DNA of 64,000 bases from Gammaproteobacteria bacterium (GTDB taxonomy: Bacteria > Pseudomonadota > Gammaproteobacteria > Xanthomonadales > SZUA-36), in assembly GCA_021772935.1 (NCBI GenBank), contig JAJFLA010000038.1:60375-124374 (forward strand), written 5' to 3'. This document shows positions 49,657 through 59,991 of the stretch, piece after piece. Within the stretch, counting starts at the first letter, position 1. Every line of letters starts with the position of its first letter. The notes beneath the pieces are model-generated. The model was not told the DNA's origin, did not search any database, and saw only the letters and a list, made by a program, of their open reading frames with translations. The translations under genes and the position numbers were made by a program.

Positions 49657-51956
49657 TAGGGTGTTTCCAACACGCTTCTCAGGTGCTTGGCAAATTCGTC
49701 GGGTTTGTAATAACCAACCAGACGATGGCCGCGTAACTCTTGCCCGTTACGGTCAAAAAACAGAATGGCTGGTGGACCAATAATGCCGTATGCCTTCATC
49801 AATGCCTGATCTGTTTCATCGTTCTGCGTTACATCGGCCTGCAGCGGCTGAACCTGTCCGAACAAGGTTTGAATTTCAGCTTCACCAAAAGTATTGCGTT
49901 CCATGCGCACGCATTCAACACACCAGTCTGCATAAAAATCCAACATCGCCGGCTTGCCGGTCTGGTTGGCCCTGGCAACTGCAGCTTCCAGGTCTGCCAG
50001 TGATTTAACTTTTTGAAACGTGACATGCTTTGCCACAGTTTGTTGGCCACCTGCGTGTATATTCTTGAGTGGCTTCAGCCAGTTATCTCCACCCGATGCC
50101 GCACCGATGATTTCGATAATACCCAGTAACAACAGCACCAGGCCGATTGACTTCCACAGTCTCCGCCAACCTGTCGCGCCTTCTTTAACCTGCTCAAGCG
50201 CACCAAGGTATACGGCGCAGGCTATCGCAAGCACACCCCAAAGCAACAGTATCACTGGACCCTGCACGATACGTTCCAGCATCCAGATAGCCAAAGCCAG
50301 CATGCCAATGCCAAATACCGCTTTGATCGAATCCATCCACGGGCCTGCTTTTGGCACCAGCTTACCCGCCGATACGCCAAACAGTATCAGTGGCACACCC
50401 ATGCCCATTGACAATGCAAACAGCGCCGCACCACCCAACAGGGCACTACCGGAAGCACCGATAACGATCAGTGCTGCGGCCAACGGTGGCGCCACACACG
50501 GCCCCACTATCAATGCAGACAAAAAGCCCATTACGGCAACCCCGGTGAGGCTTCCACCCTGGCGCTGATTACTCGCTTGTGTCAGCCTGGTTTGCAGGCT
50601 GCCTGGCAACTGCAGCTCAAAAAACCCAAACATGGAAAGTGCCAGCGCGATGAAAATTGCGATGAAGAAACCAAGAATCCATGGGTTCTGGAACAGGGCC
50701 TGCAAATTTTGGCCAAACAGTCCCGCCAAAACACCGGCGACGGTATATGTCACTGCCATGGCGAGCACATAAACCAGCGATAACCAGAACGCCCTGGAGG
50801 TGGTCATGCGATCACCCTGTCCTGCAATGATGCCTGAAAGTATGGGTACCATCGGGAACACACACGGTGTAAATGCCAGTAGAATCCCGGCGATAAAAAA
50901 AGCAAACAACGCGCCCAGGGGGTTATTCAGTAACATCTGCGCCAGCATGTCTTGCTCTGAGGCCGGGACGGATTGGGAACCTGTTGATAAGCCAGCCCGG
51001 GCAGGTGGCTCAGATGGCTTGCTGGTTGCAGGGCTGGCCTTGGCGATGGGCTCTGCCGATGCTGACATTAACAAATCTACACTTGAGGTTTGTGGTGGAT
51101 AACAAATATCACCATCGCGGCAACCCTGATAGTCTGCCTCCAGGGTGATGCTTTGCTCCTGACCGGCTGGCCGGTTAACACGTACGGGCACTTCGATCTG
51201 CCCATAATAAACCTCTACGGGACCAAACTCTGGGTCATCCTTGATGGTACCTTTTGGCAACACTGTTTCACGTACTTCAAAACCATTGTCACCCACTACT
51301 CTGAAAGCAAACTTGTCTCGAAACAGGTAATAACCGGGCTGCGCGGTAAAACGCACAAGGATGGTTTCAGACGAAAGTCCGATGGCTTCATAGATGAAGG
51401 CTTCATCCGCTTGCAATGCTGGCTCGTTGTTGACCGTACCCTGGCCCAAGCCCGTCTGCGCCGAGTTGAATATGCTTGTTAATGATTCTGCCGGCTGCGC
51501 CGACGGTGCTGCAGTTGGTAAAGTAACAACCAATAACTGGTCAGTTGGTGGATAACACAACACATTTTCCAAACAGCCCTGCGAACGTACTTTCAGGGTG
51601 ACCTGATCAACATCGGCAGGAATGGATTCCAATGGCAGGCCGACGGTTAAACGATCGTGATACTTGATGACCTCTTCACCCAATAATTCATCAAACTTAC
51701 GCTCACCTTGCGGTATTTGGGGTGCACCAAGAATTACACCCTGAGTTTCTGTCTTAAACGTCAGAAACCTGTTGTTATACAGGTAATAGTCACTGGCAAT
51801 CTGCCAACTGACATCGATTCGTTCACGGCTGTTGGCTTGTGCTGAGATCTCAAAGACCTCGCCGAACTCCCTGATATCTTCAAACTCCAAAGCCGTCGCC
51901 GACAATGGCAGCATCAATAGCAGGCTAAGCAGCCATTTCAATTTCATGTTTTTCAT
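49656..51956 (-). CDS. dsbD: Thiol:disulfide interchange protein DsbD with two N-domains
   Basis: DsbD (766 residues) carries electrons from cytoplasmic thioredoxin to the periplasm. After the signal peptide come two N-terminal alpha-type domains in tandem, each with the Cys pair and CYPP: Cys128/Cys134 (GCLENVLCYPP) and Cys279/Cys285 (GCRDGDICYPP). Next is the eight-helix domain (FTPCVFPMVPIL and GPCVAPPLA) and a C-terminal thioredoxin domain with WCVEC. E. coli DsbD has only one N-domain and about 200 fewer residues. Confidence 0.95.
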   Translation of the reverse strand: MKNMKLKWLLSLLLMLPLSATALEFEDIREFGEVFEISAQANSRERIDVSWQIASDYYLYNNRFLTFKTETQGVILGAPQIPQGERKFDELLGEEVIKYHDRLTVGLPLESIPADVDQVTLKVRSQGCLENVLCYPPTDQLLVVTLPTAAPSAQPAESLTSIFNSAQTGLGQGTVNNEPALQADEAFIYEAIGLSSETILVRFTAQPGYYLFRDKFAFRVVGDNGFEVRETVLPKGTIKDDPEFGPVEVYYGQIEVPVRVNRPAGQEQSITLEADYQGCRDGDICYPPQTSSVDLLMSASAEPIAKASPATSKPSEPPARAGLSTGSQSVPASEQDMLAQMLLNNPLGALFAFFIAGILLAFTPCVFPMVPILSGIIAGQGDRMTTSRAFWLSLVYVLAMAVTYTVAGVLAGLFGQNLQALFQNPWILGFFIAIFIALALSMFGFFELQLPGSLQTRLTQASNQRQGGSLTGVAVMGFLSALIVGPCVAPPLAAALIVIGASGSALLGGAALFALSMGMGVPLILFGVSAGKLVPKAGPWMDSIKAVFGIGMLALAIWMLERIVQGPVILLLWGVLAIACAVYLGALEQVKEGATGWRRLWKSIGLVLLLLGIIEIIGAASGGDNWLKPLKNIHAGGQQTVAKHVTFQKVKSLADLEAAVARANQTGKPAMLDFYADWCVECVRMERNTFGEAEIQTLFGQVQPLQADVTQNDETDQALMKAYGIIGPPAILFFDRNGQELRGHRLVGYYKPDEFAKHLRSVLETP

Positions 51957-52082
51957 AAGCGGTAATGACCGTGATCTGTGTGGTTTACTTTCATCGTCCG
52001 CAATAGACGCTTTTTATACACAGTAGTTTCATACAACAAGTGTGAAATTTTACCTTATGGGGACGGGTGAGCCGAGGTTTTC

Positions 52083-52128
52083 TTGTTTGGTGTTCTAGAT
52101 GAGCCTATACTAACCGACCGGTCGGTCA
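52083..52128 (+). promoter_or_regulatory. TetR-type operator and promoter of the efflux operon
   Basis: TTGTTT (52083-52088) and TATACT (52106-52111) are 17 bp apart. The palindrome TAACCGACCGGTCGGTCA (52111-52128, one mismatched pair) starts at the -10, where a bound TetR dimer would block transcription. The ACCGACCGGTCGGT core is perfect. Confidence 0.82.
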
Positions 52129-52153
52129 GCCCATGAGTGGAAAGTGAGTGAAC

Positions 52154-52786
52154 ATGCAACCCCTGCCCAAAAACACACCAGGCTACAGCAGCAGTGAACA
52201 GGCCATACTGGAAGCTGCCGAGGTCTTGTTTGCAGAAAACGGCTTTGATGCCGTCTCCATGAGCGGCATTGCCAAGCTTGCCAATACCAGCAAACCCAAC
52301 ATTTATCACCACTTTAAAAACAAGAGTGATCTTTACCTGTCGGTCATGAAAACAGCGGTCCAGCGCTCCACAGATTTACTTGACGAGCTGGAGGATCAGC
52401 CCGGTACGTTTACGCAGCGCTTGTCGGGCTTTTCTGCAGGCCAACTCGACAACATCCTTGCACACAAGCGCAGTACTCAATTGATCTTACGCGAGTCGTT
52501 ATCCGGAGGCTCCCAAACCGGACAAGAAATAGCCAAGCTTGTTGTGGGTGAAGTGTTTACCCGACTGGTGGCCATGGTTCACCAGGGCCAGCAGGAAAAT
52601 GAGTTCCGGGCCGATGTTGATCCAATGCTAGCTGCTTTTATGATCGTGGCGGCAAACATGTTTTTTTTCCAGGCCACCCCAACCATGCAACATATACCTG
52701 AAGCCCATTTTCCTGATGATGCTGGCAGCTATAGCAAGGGCGTCATGGACATTTTATTCAACGGCATGCTCAAGGAGCCGTCATGA
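52154..52786 (+). CDS. TetR/AcrR-family repressor of the efflux operon
   Basis: A 210-residue TetR-family regulator. The HTH is ILEAAEVLFAENGFDAVSMSGIAKLANTSKPNIYHHFKNKSDLY; the C-terminal ligand domain is of the usual type. A palindromic operator lies in its own promoter, so it is probably autoregulated and controls the MFP and RND genes, which follow with a four-base overlap. Confidence 0.93.
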   Translation: MQPLPKNTPGYSSSEQAILEAAEVLFAENGFDAVSMSGIAKLANTSKPNIYHHFKNKSDLYLSVMKTAVQRSTDLLDELEDQPGTFTQRLSGFSAGQLDNILAHKRSTQLILRESLSGGSQTGQEIAKLVVGEVFTRLVAMVHQGQQENEFRADVDPMLAAFMIVAANMFFFQATPTMQHIPEAHFPDDAGSYSKGVMDILFNGMLKEPS

Positions 52787-53889
52787 GAAGATCGCCAATC
52801 ATCATTCCCGTCATGCTACTGCTGACGCTCATGCTCAGTGCATGTGGCAAGCAAGAGCCGGCAGGTGGTGGTGACACTACACGAACCGACGCTGTGCTGA
52901 TCTCCACTCAAACGGTGGAAATCACCGACCTGCCAATATGGTTGGAATCTGTCGGCCAGGTACACAGCCTGTCTGCACCAACACTGGCTGCAGAAATCGA
53001 AGGCCGCATCACCATGGTAGCCGCGGACACCGGTGACACCATCAAGGAAGGGCAGCTGCTGGCAACCACCGACACTACCGGATTGTTGTTGCAACAAAAG
53101 GCGGCACAAGCTGGGCTGGAGCGTCTCGAAGTACACATTGCCAATGGTAAGCGCAGGGTCGATCGGTTTGAAAAACTCTCTTCCAATAAGCTGGCCTCCC
53201 AGGCTCAACTCGATGATGCACGAGAACAACTGGAAGCGTACAGCGCTGACTACAAAGCTGCCGAAGCCCAGCTTGCCATAATCAAAGACTCATTGGCCAA
53301 ATCCCGAATCAATGCACCCGTATCAGGTCTAATCCAACGACGCCTTATCACCACCGGTGACTTTGTAACTCGCGGTCAAGCCCTGTTCGAAATCACTCGC
53401 CCCGAGCAACTACAGGCATGGCTACCGTTTCCTGAGGCCATTGCACTGCAAATCCGTCTCGGCCAAGCTGCCATCATAAAAAGCCCTCTCACGCCAGACG
53501 CATTTTTCGAGGGTGAGGTTACGCGCTTACAACCCACTGTTGGGGACGGCAGCCGTGCTGTGATGACCATTGTCGATTTGCAAGACACCGGTCCTCTGCG
53601 ACCCGGTGCAACCTTGTCGGGGCGTGTATTGGTTGAAACCCGCAAAAACGCGGTCATGGTGCCAAATATCAGCATCGTTCGCAGACCGGCAGGAGAAACG
53701 GTATATGTCATCAACGGCGATAAAGCGGAGGCCCGGAATGTAACAACAGGCCATCACGAAGGTGGTCTAGTGCAAATTCTGGCAGGGCTCGATGGCGAAG
53801 AAACCGTCGCAACCGATGGTGCTGCATTTCTGACAGACGGCGCAATGGTCAAAATTGTTGACTCTGTTGGAATGCCGGCGAAAGACTGA
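52783..53889 (+). CDS. RND efflux membrane-fusion lipoprotein
   Basis: Periplasmic adaptor (368 residues; lipobox MLSAC, Cys21) of a tripartite efflux pump. Barrel-sandwich halves surround an alpha-hairpin (about residues 100-160, with the RLITTGDFV part of the lipoyl domain). The stop overlaps the RND gene start (TGATG). A TolC-like partner is not in the window. Confidence 0.93.
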   Translation: MRRSPIIIPVMLLLTLMLSACGKQEPAGGGDTTRTDAVLISTQTVEITDLPIWLESVGQVHSLSAPTLAAEIEGRITMVAADTGDTIKEGQLLATTDTTGLLLQQKAAQAGLERLEVHIANGKRRVDRFEKLSSNKLASQAQLDDAREQLEAYSADYKAAEAQLAIIKDSLAKSRINAPVSGLIQRRLITTGDFVTRGQALFEITRPEQLQAWLPFPEAIALQIRLGQAAIIKSPLTPDAFFEGEVTRLQPTVGDGSRAVMTIVDLQDTGPLRPGATLSGRVLVETRKNAVMVPNISIVRRPAGETVYVINGDKAEARNVTTGHHEGGLVQILAGLDGEETVATDGAAFLTDGAMVKIVDSVGMPAKD

Positions 53890-56800
53890 TGAATCTATCT
53901 GATATTTCCATCCGGCGGCATGTTTTCGCCTATATGTTATCAGCGGTGCTGGTGTTGTTCGGTATCATCAGCTACAAGGATATCGGTGTTGATCGCTACC
54001 CGACGGTCGAGTTTCCGATGATTTCTGTGACAACCATTTTGGCCGGCGCGACACCAGAGATTGTCGACTCAAGCATTACCAACCTGATCGAGTCTTCGGT
54101 CAACTCCACGCCGGGTATCGACCATATCGAATCCAACTCATCACCCGGTATTTCGGTCATCAACATCCGTTTCAACATGGATAAAGACGTTAACGTGGCC
54201 TTCAACGAAGTCCAGTCAAGAGTGAACCGGGTATTGCGAAACCTGCCGAATGAGGCTGAGCCGCCGGTGGTGGCGAAGATCGAGTTTGGTGCGCTGCCGG
54301 TCATGTGGCTTGTATTGACCGGTGACCGGACCTTACAACAGCTTAACCAATATGCCCGTAACGTCATCAAAAAGCGTCTCGAGACCATCGATGGTGTGGG
54401 TGAAATCCGGCTGGGTGGAGAGCAACGACGCACCATCCGTGTCAATCTTGATCCCGTGCGGATGAAGCAGTTAGGTATTACCGTGCCCGACGTCGTGCAC
54501 ATGTTTAATCGCGAACACCTGCGCTTACCCGGCGGCTTCCTGATCAATCGGGGCAGGGAAGAGTTGCTTGAACTGGACCTTGAGTACCACAGCCCTGAAG
54601 AGCTCGGTGAACTGATCGTCAGCTATACCGGTGGCGCGGCACAGCGCCTGGGGGACTTCGCACAAATAGAGGATGGTCTGGCCGACTTTCGTCAACTGGC
54701 ACGGTTTAATGGTGAACCCACCGTGGGTATCGGTATCGTCAAAGTACAAAACGCCAACACCGTGGCGATGGTAGATGAAATCACACGCAGGATGGATGAA
54801 GAGCTAATCCCCAACCTGCCACCTGGAATTAAGTTGCAGCAAGCGCACAATGACGGTGCGCTGACACAGGGAATTATTGACTCACTGGAAGAACACCTGC
54901 TATCCGGCACACTGCTGACCGCGCTGGTGGTGTTGCTGTTTCTGAAAAACATCCGATCAACCATCATTATCGCAGTGGCCATACCCGTGTCACTTCTGGG
55001 CGCAATCGCTGTCATGTATTTCCTTGGTTATACCTTCAACACCATGACCATGTTAGGTCTGTTGTTACTGATCGGTGTGGTCGTGGATGATGCTATCGTG
55101 GTACTGGAAAATATCTACCGGCACGCCGAGGAGCATGGCTCGAACCGGGTGGACGCTGCCACGCATGGGACCCGTCAGGTCGTATTTGCGGTGATGGCGG
55201 CAACCCTGACCCTGGTCGCTATTTTTGCTCCTGTTATCTTCATGCAAGGCATTATCGGCCGGTTTTTTGAAGCTTTTGCCGTCGTTGTGACCTTTGGTGT
55301 TCTTGCGTCCCTGTTTGTGTCCCTCACGTTAACGCCCATGTTGTGCTCACGCTTCCTCAAAGTCGAAAAGAAACATGGAAAACTTTATCACCTGATCGAC
55401 CGTGGCTTTCATGCCATGGATACAGCCTACTGCCACTTGCTGGATATGGCACTGAGTCATCGCCGCCTGGTTGCCTGGATCACACTTGCGGTCGTACTTT
55501 CCAGTGGTTATTTCTTCGCCCACACCGGCTCAGGCTTTATGCCGGTGCAGGATGAAGGTCGTTTCATGATCAGTGTTAAAACACCATTGGGCTCGTCGAT
55601 AAGCTATACGGAAGAAAAACTCAAGCTCATCGAAGCCGTGCTTGAACAACACAAAGACATTGCCGGGTATTTTGTAACCATCGGCGCCGACCAGTCCCGG
55701 CAGGTCAGCAAGGGTAGTTTTCTGGTCCGGATGGTGCCCTGGGAAGAGCGTGATATTGCCCAGGTGGATATGGTCCAGCAACTACGTGTGGAACTGGCAG
55801 ACATTGCTGGTGTGCAGGCATTTCCTTCGCCAATGCCGATGGTCGGTGGCCAGCGTGGAGAGCCCTTGCATTTTATTCTCAGCGGACCGGACCTCAATGA
55901 AGTCGCTCGCCTGTCGGCAGTGGTCCAGCAACGACTTGCTGGACAAGCAGGAATCGGTAACCTGGATATGGAACTCCAGCTTGACCTGCCGCAACTCGAA
56001 ACAACACTTAAACGTTATCTGGTCCGCAGCCTGGGATTGTCATCCGAAGATATCGCACTGGCCATTAACGTGTTAGCTGGCGGTCTGGATATTGCACGCT
56101 TTAATGACGACCCGGGTGATGGTGAGCGCTATGACATTCGTCTGAAAGCGGGGCAGGGTCAATTTGATTACGCAGATGATATTTCCAAAATCCATTTGCG
56201 CTCATCCGACGGCGAGATGGTAAGCCTCGCCAACCTGGTGAGACTCGAACCGAAACTGGGCGCTGCGGTCATTTCGCGTCACGACCTTCAATATGCTGCG
56301 AACTTTTTCAGTACACCAACGGTTTCGTTGGGTGAGGCCGTTGCCATGGTTAATACGGCGACCGCAGACCTGTTACCGCTGGGCTACGAAGTCAACATGT
56401 CCGGCCGTGCAGAAGAGTTTGGCAAAACAGCCTTCTACCTGTTGTTTGCCTTCGTTGTTGCCATCATCCTGGTCTACATGGTTCTGGCGAGCCAGTTCAA
56501 CTCATTCATCCAGCCCTTCATTATTATGGTGGCACAACCACTCGCCATTATTGGTGGTGTGGTCGCAATTTGGGCCACCGGCCACACGCTGAATATGTTT
56601 TCAATGATCGGCCTTGTGCTTCTGATGGGCCTGGTCGCCAAAAACTCCATCCTGCTGGTAGACCTGACCAACCAGCGCCGTGAGGACGGCAAAAGTATCG
56701 AGCAATCCTTGAAGGAGGCCTGCCCGATACGTCTACGCCCCATCCTGATGACCTCTCTAACCATCATCCTGGCTATGTTACCGGCAGCATTCGGCGCCGG

Positions 56801-56945
56801 TGCGGGCTCCGACAGCAACGCCCCGATGGCAGTAGCCGTCATCGGCGGTATGCTCAGCTCCACCCTGCTTTCACTGGTGGTCGTACCCGCTGTTTATTCA
56901 CTGGTTGAGGGTGCTTTGGAGCGCAGGTCGTTAAGAAAAATCTAG
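53889..56945 (+). CDS. RND-family efflux transporter permease
   Basis: Inner-membrane pump (1018 residues), AcrB/HAE1 superfamily, with 12 predicted helices and two large periplasmic loops. [19 protein letters not shown] carries the paired Asp of helix 4, and [18 protein letters not shown] is the matching repeat segment in helix 10-11. The substrate cannot be read from the sequence; drug or hydrophobic-compound efflux is likely. Its end overlaps the convergent integrase gene by 15 bases. Confidence 0.95.
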   Translation: MNLSDISIRRHVFAYMLSAVLVLFGIISYKDIGVDRYPTVEFPMISVTTILAGATPEIVDSSITNLIESSVNSTPGIDHIESNSSPGISVINIRFNMDKDVNVAFNEVQSRVNRVLRNLPNEAEPPVVAKIEFGALPVMWLVLTGDRTLQQLNQYARNVIKKRLETIDGVGEIRLGGEQRRTIRVNLDPVRMKQLGITVPDVVHMFNREHLRLPGGFLINRGREELLELDLEYHSPEELGELIVSYTGGAAQRLGDFAQIEDGLADFRQLARFNGEPTVGIGIVKVQNANTVAMVDEITRRMDEELIPNLPPGIKLQQAHNDGALTQGIIDSLEEHLLSGTLLTALVVLLFLKNIRSTIIIAVAIPVSLLGAIAVMYFLGYTFNTMTMLGLLLLIGVVVDDAIVVLENIYRHAEEHGSNRVDAATHGTRQVVFAVMAATLTLVAIFAPVIFMQGIIGRFFEAFAVVVTFGVLASLFVSLTLTPMLCSRFLKVEKKHGKLYHLIDRGFHAMDTAYCHLLDMALSHRRLVAWITLAVVLSSGYFFAHTGSGFMPVQDEGRFMISVKTPLGSSISYTEEKLKLIEAVLEQHKDIAGYFVTIGADQSRQVSKGSFLVRMVPWEERDIAQVDMVQQLRVELADIAGVQAFPSPMPMVGGQRGEPLHFILSGPDLNEVARLSAVVQQRLAGQAGIGNLDMELQLDLPQLETTLKRYLVRSLGLSSEDIALAINVLAGGLDIARFNDDPGDGERYDIRLKAGQGQFDYADDISKIHLRSSDGEMVSLANLVRLEPKLGAAVISRHDLQYAANFFSTPTVSLGEAVAMVNTATADLLPLGYEVNMSGRAEEFGKTAFYLLFAFVVAIILVYMVLASQFNSFIQPFIIMVAQPLAIIGGVVAIWATGHTLNMFSMIGLVLLMGLVAKNSILLVDLTNQRREDGKSIEQSLKEACPIRLRPILMTSLTIILAMLPAAFGAGAGSDSNAPMAVAVIGGMLSSTLLSLVVVPAVYSLVEGALERRSLRKI

Positions 56946-57917
56946 TGGTGAACGCGCACCAAGCGCTCCGCGTTCCACAACATGTGTATAGATCATCGTT
57001 GTTTTGACATCTTTGTGGCCGAGTAACTGTTGAATCGTTCGAATGTCGGTACCTGACTCCAGTAAGTGTGTTGCAAAAGAGTGACGTAGGGTGTGGCAGG
57101 TGACACGCTTATTGATGTCAGCCAATATTGAAGCCTGAGTTACCGCTTTTCGCACAGTGCTTGGGTGGACATGCCAGCGGTAATTAAACCTTTCGTCGCG
57201 TGGATCTGATTCAATGGATACCGCAGGAAAAAGGTATTGCCAATACAAGCGCTTGCTTGAAGTGCCTAGTTTTTTTGCAAGTGATTACGGTAATTTTGCT
57301 GCACCAAAGCCTTTGGTGAGATCCTGCTCATGGAGTCTGCGAATAAACGCAATTTGGGATTTCAAAGCTGGTTCCAGTTTGTCAGACAATACTGTAATAC
57401 GGTCTTTGCCTCCTTTGCCGGCATGAATCCTTACGGTGCCACGCGAAAAGTCCAGATCACCTATGCGTAAGCGCGTGCATTCAAGCAACCTCAAACCTGA
57501 ACCATAAAGCATGCTCACAGCGAGGTGATGTGCGCTTCTGCAATTATCCAACAACTTTGTGATTTCACTCACACTTAAAACTACAGGTATGCGTCGTTTT
57601 GGCTTGGCCCGTACAACATCTTCCAGCCAGGGCAGCTCGATTTCCAACACTTTCAAATAGAGAAACAAAATCGCGGCAAGTGCTTGGTTCTGGGTGGATG
57701 GTGCAACGCTACGTTTTACAGCCAGGTAGGTAAGAAAGGCCTCAACCTCCTTTTTGCCCATATGCTTAGGGTGTCTTTTTTCATGGAAAAGAATAAATCG
57801 CCTGACCCACTGAGTATATGAGCGCTCCGTAGCCCTACTATATTGATGCAAACGAATGACATTCCGCATTTGATCTAATAGACGGGGCTGTGAGGCATCT
57901 GGTTTCACATTTGACAA
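56931..57917 (-). pseudogene. intI: Integron integrase IntI with an internal stop
   Basis: A tyrosine recombinase of the chromosomal-integron IntI type, 328 codons. Catalytic residues are Arg143 (SGLRLLE), Lys171 (GKGGKDR), His275/Arg278 (HTLRH), His301 (LLGHKD) and Tyr310 (YTHV). The IntI-specific extra domain before box II is present (about residues 200-245). Codon 211 is TAA (57285-57287) in an otherwise unbroken frame, within GFGAAKLP-stop-SLAKKLG, where relatives have an amino acid. The full protein is made only by readthrough, so it is probably inactive unless the base is a sequencing error. Confidence 0.85.
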
Positions 57918-58142
57918 GTTAAGTCAAAAGCGCAAACTATGGGATAGGTCATTTCGGTGCAGTTAAGTAAGGATTTGTCGACTTAACAAGAATTTGTGCG
58001 GTTAACGACCAGCAACAATTCAACAAATAAATACATTAATCAAAAACATATAAATACTAATATGAAAAAAACCAAAGAAAAAGCTATTTACTGCACTTTT
58101 TCCACCTAATTGTAGTTATCTTGTCATAGGGGGAATCTGGAA
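57918..58142. promoter_or_regulatory. Integrase 5' region with probable attI
   Basis: AT-rich region between intI and the first cassette gene. It has two imperfect direct repeats, GATTTGTCGACTTAAC (57972-57987) and GAATTTGTGCGGTTAAC (57990-58006), plus further GTTAA motifs, as in attI sites. The exact crossover point and the cassette promoter could not be fixed. Confidence 0.4.
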
Positions 58143-58448
58143 GTGCAATCAAAAGACAAAAAAACACGATCACCAGGCAACCATGATGGCCTGTTGAAAA
58201 CTAGTTTGGTGCTCTTTGCGGTGTATAGCATTATTCACGCTACGACCAATGTCGGAATTAGTAGCATTATGGGCTGGGTCGCTCTGGTATCTATCCTTTT
58301 GCTTCTCTACTCCAACTCCGTAAGCCGGTTTTCAGAGGGGCGTGAGCGGTTACTCAAACAACTAACGTCCTACGTTGGGCAGATTTTGATGGCAGTGATT
58401 TTTGCTGTACAAATCACTGATGCGGCAGGAGTTTGGGATGCAAGATAA
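58143..58448 (+). CDS. Cassette 1: small membrane protein
   Basis: A 101-residue protein with two or three hydrophobic helices (about residues 18-55 and 77-95). GTG start with GGGGGA upstream; the start is not certain. It ends at attC 1. No family recognised. Confidence 0.55.
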   Translation: MQSKDKKTRSPGNHDGLLKTSLVLFAVYSIIHATTNVGISSIMGWVALVSILLLLYSNSVSRFSEGRERLLKQLTSYVGQILMAVIFAVQITDAAGVWDAR

Positions 58449-58538
58449 CAAATCGTTCAAGTTCGTTACGGCACTACGTGCCTCCACCGGACCCAAAAAG
58501 GCTGCGCCTTTCTGGGCCGCTTAACTAAGACGTTATGT
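58443..58538 (+). repeat. attC site 1
   Basis: AGATAAC at the left and GTTATGT at the right bound a 96-bp imperfect palindrome. The middle (CACCGGACCCAAAAAGGCTG) is nearly identical in attC 8. Confidence 0.9.
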
Positions 58539-58561
58539 GTAATACGCAGCGGAGTGGATAA

Positions 58562-58909
58562 ATGGCATCTGATCTAGACTTTGTCGAGTTCGTAGTTGAT
58601 CAAATGGAAAATGCTGGTGCAATTACCTACAGAAAAATGTTTGGAGAATATGCACTTTATTGTGAAGGTAAGGTGGTCGCGCTTGTTTGCGATAACCAAC
58701 TATTCGTAAAACCGACAAAAGCAGGAAGATCATTTATTGGCAATGTTGTTAAAGCGCCACCTTATCCAGGAGCTAAACCGTCTTTTCTCATTGAGGAGCA
58801 ACTTGAAGATAAAGATTGGATTAGCAGCCTGGTAAGACTAACGGAAAAAGAGCTACCTAAGCCCAAACCAAAGAAAAAGTCGAAACGGAAGAGTGGAAAA
58901 AACACATAA
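58562..58909 (+). CDS. Cassette 2: TfoX N-terminal domain protein
   Basis: A 115-residue protein matching the N-terminal domain of TfoX/Sxy: AITYRKMFGEYALYCEGKVVALVCDNQLFVKPT and a conserved PPYPGAKPSFLIEE. It has a Lys/Pro-rich tail (KPKPKKKSKRKSGK). Full TfoX activates competence genes; this domain-only form has unknown function. Ends at attC 2. Confidence 0.8.
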   Translation: MASDLDFVEFVVDQMENAGAITYRKMFGEYALYCEGKVVALVCDNQLFVKPTKAGRSFIGNVVKAPPYPGAKPSFLIEEQLEDKDWISSLVRLTEKELPKPKPKKKSKRKSGKNT

Positions 58910-58990
58910 CAAGCCGTTTAAGTACGTTCCGCCAGCAAGCTGGCTTCACCGGACGTAGCAACGCTGCGCCGCTTAACTAAAACGTTATGT
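58904..58990 (+). repeat. attC site 2
   Basis: ACATAAC to GTTATGT, 87 bp, with CCGCCAGCAAGCTGGC in the stem, shared with attC 3 and 9. The start of cassette 3 follows three bases later. Confidence 0.9.
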
Positions 58991-58993
58991 GTA

Positions 58994-59287
58994 ATGAGTA
59001 GATTCCCTGAATCAGTCGACCGAATCATCAAGGCATTTGGCGATCGTAGTGGGTGGCCGGTTTGTACCCGGTATCGTTATGGGGAAGTTAGGTCTTTCGC
59101 AGTTTGCGACAAACTAAGTACCCAATTTCAAATATGGGTGGAACCAGAAGATGAGATGTGGACAGTTAACGCTTGGGATTTTAAGAAGTGGAGAGCCTCG
59201 AGAATAGTGTGTTTGCCCGAACTAGACAAAACTCTAGACGAAACATTAGAACAAGTGAAGAGTCAGTTCATGGGTGATCAGTCATGA
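58994..59287 (+). CDS. Cassette 3: hypothetical protein
   Basis: A 97-residue soluble protein rich in Trp (PEDEMWTVNAWDFKKW). Begins right after attC 2 without a clear ribosome site, as in many cassette genes. No family assigned. Confidence 0.5.
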   Translation: MSRFPESVDRIIKAFGDRSGWPVCTRYRYGEVRSFAVCDKLSTQFQIWVEPEDEMWTVNAWDFKKWRASRIVCLPELDKTLDETLEQVKSQFMGDQS

Positions 59288-59305
59288 AAGCAAACGACAG
59301 TTCAC

Positions 59306-59388
59306 ACATACAAAGCGTTCAAATACGTTCCGCCAGCAAGCTGGCTCCACCGGACGCCTAACGGCGCCGTTTAACTAAAACGTTAAGT
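59306..59388 (+). repeat. attC site 3
   Basis: ACATACA (one change from the consensus left core) to GTTAAGT, 83 bp, with the same CCGCCAGCAAGCTGGC stem as attC 2. Confidence 0.88.
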
Positions 59389-59421
59389 GCCTCAGAAACT
59401 TTTGCAAATAAGTTAATAATG

Positions 59422-59439
59422 GTATAGTTATTATACTAT
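59422..59439 (+). promoter_or_regulatory. brnTA operator/promoter palindrome
   Basis: The inverted repeat GTATA-GTTAT-TATAC (59422-59436) ends just before brnT. It contains -10-like TATACT and is a likely site for the BrnA antitoxin. A 35-region TTGCAA lies at 59403-59408. Confidence 0.55.
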
Positions 59440-59695
59440 GTTTGAGTTCGATGATTTAAAGAGTAAGACCAACTTTCAAAAACACGGTATAGATTTCATT
59501 GAGGCTCAGGCTCTTTGGAACGATTCAAACTTGCTGGAGATTCCAGCGAAAACTTTAGATGAACTCAGGTTTCTCACAATCGGTATGATCGAGCGAAAAC
59601 ACTGGTCGGCTGTAATCACGTACCGTAATGGAAAAATCAGATTGATCTCGGTGCGACGGTCGCGAGACGAAGAGGTGACATTATATGAAAGCTAA
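59438..59695 (+). CDS. brnT: Cassette 4: BrnT-family ribonuclease toxin
   Basis: An 85-residue RelE-fold toxin. Signature parts: FEFDDLKSKTNFQKHGIDFIEA and the catalytic-region IRLISVRRSRDEE. BrnT cleaves mRNA until bound by BrnA. It overlaps the antitoxin gene by 11 bases, toxin first, as is normal for this system. Confidence 0.9.
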   Translation: MFEFDDLKSKTNFQKHGIDFIEAQALWNDSNLLEIPAKTLDELRFLTIGMIERKHWSAVITYRNGKIRLISVRRSRDEEVTLYES

Positions 59696-59954
59696 GACTT
59701 TTGAACGTAAATTCGATGAAGGTAAAGACATCACAGATGCTTTAGATATGACCAAGGCACGGCGCCCGCTACAGGAACAAAAGAGGGTTAATGTTGATTT
59801 CCCTACGTGGATGGTTGACCGGTTGGACAGGGAAGCTAAACGTGTTGGGGTAACCAGACAGTCCATAATCAAAGTTTGGTTGGCTGAAAGGTTGGAGCAT
59901 GCGGCACTTAACAAATCATTAAACTCGGACGCCAGCGATGCTGGCGCCGGTTAA
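59685..59954 (+). CDS. brnA: Cassette 4: BrnA-family antitoxin
   Basis: An 89-residue antitoxin with a C-terminal ribbon-helix-helix DNA-binding part (VNVDFPTWMVDRLDREAKRVGVTRQSIIKVWLAERL), matching BrnA. Its last residues, NKSLNSDASDAGAG, are encoded by attC 4, so they were probably picked up when the cassette formed. Confidence 0.88.
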   Translation: MKAKTFERKFDEGKDITDALDMTKARRPLQEQKRVNVDFPTWMVDRLDREAKRVGVTRQSIIKVWLAERLEHAALNKSLNSDASDAGAG

Positions 59955-59968
59955 TTCAGACGTTATGT
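59906..59968 (+). repeat. attC site 4, short type
   Basis: ACTTAAC to GTTATGT, 63 bp; contains CTCGGACGCCAGCGATGCTGGC. It resembles attC 10 and the relic at 8473-8534. Confidence 0.9.
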
Positions 59969-59991
59969 GTCCTTAGGAAGTCACAATAAAT

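Noticed and set aside
53996..54547. 183-residue minus-strand ORF inside the RND gene
   Set aside because: Fully overlaps a clear RND coding frame with all motifs; a shadow.
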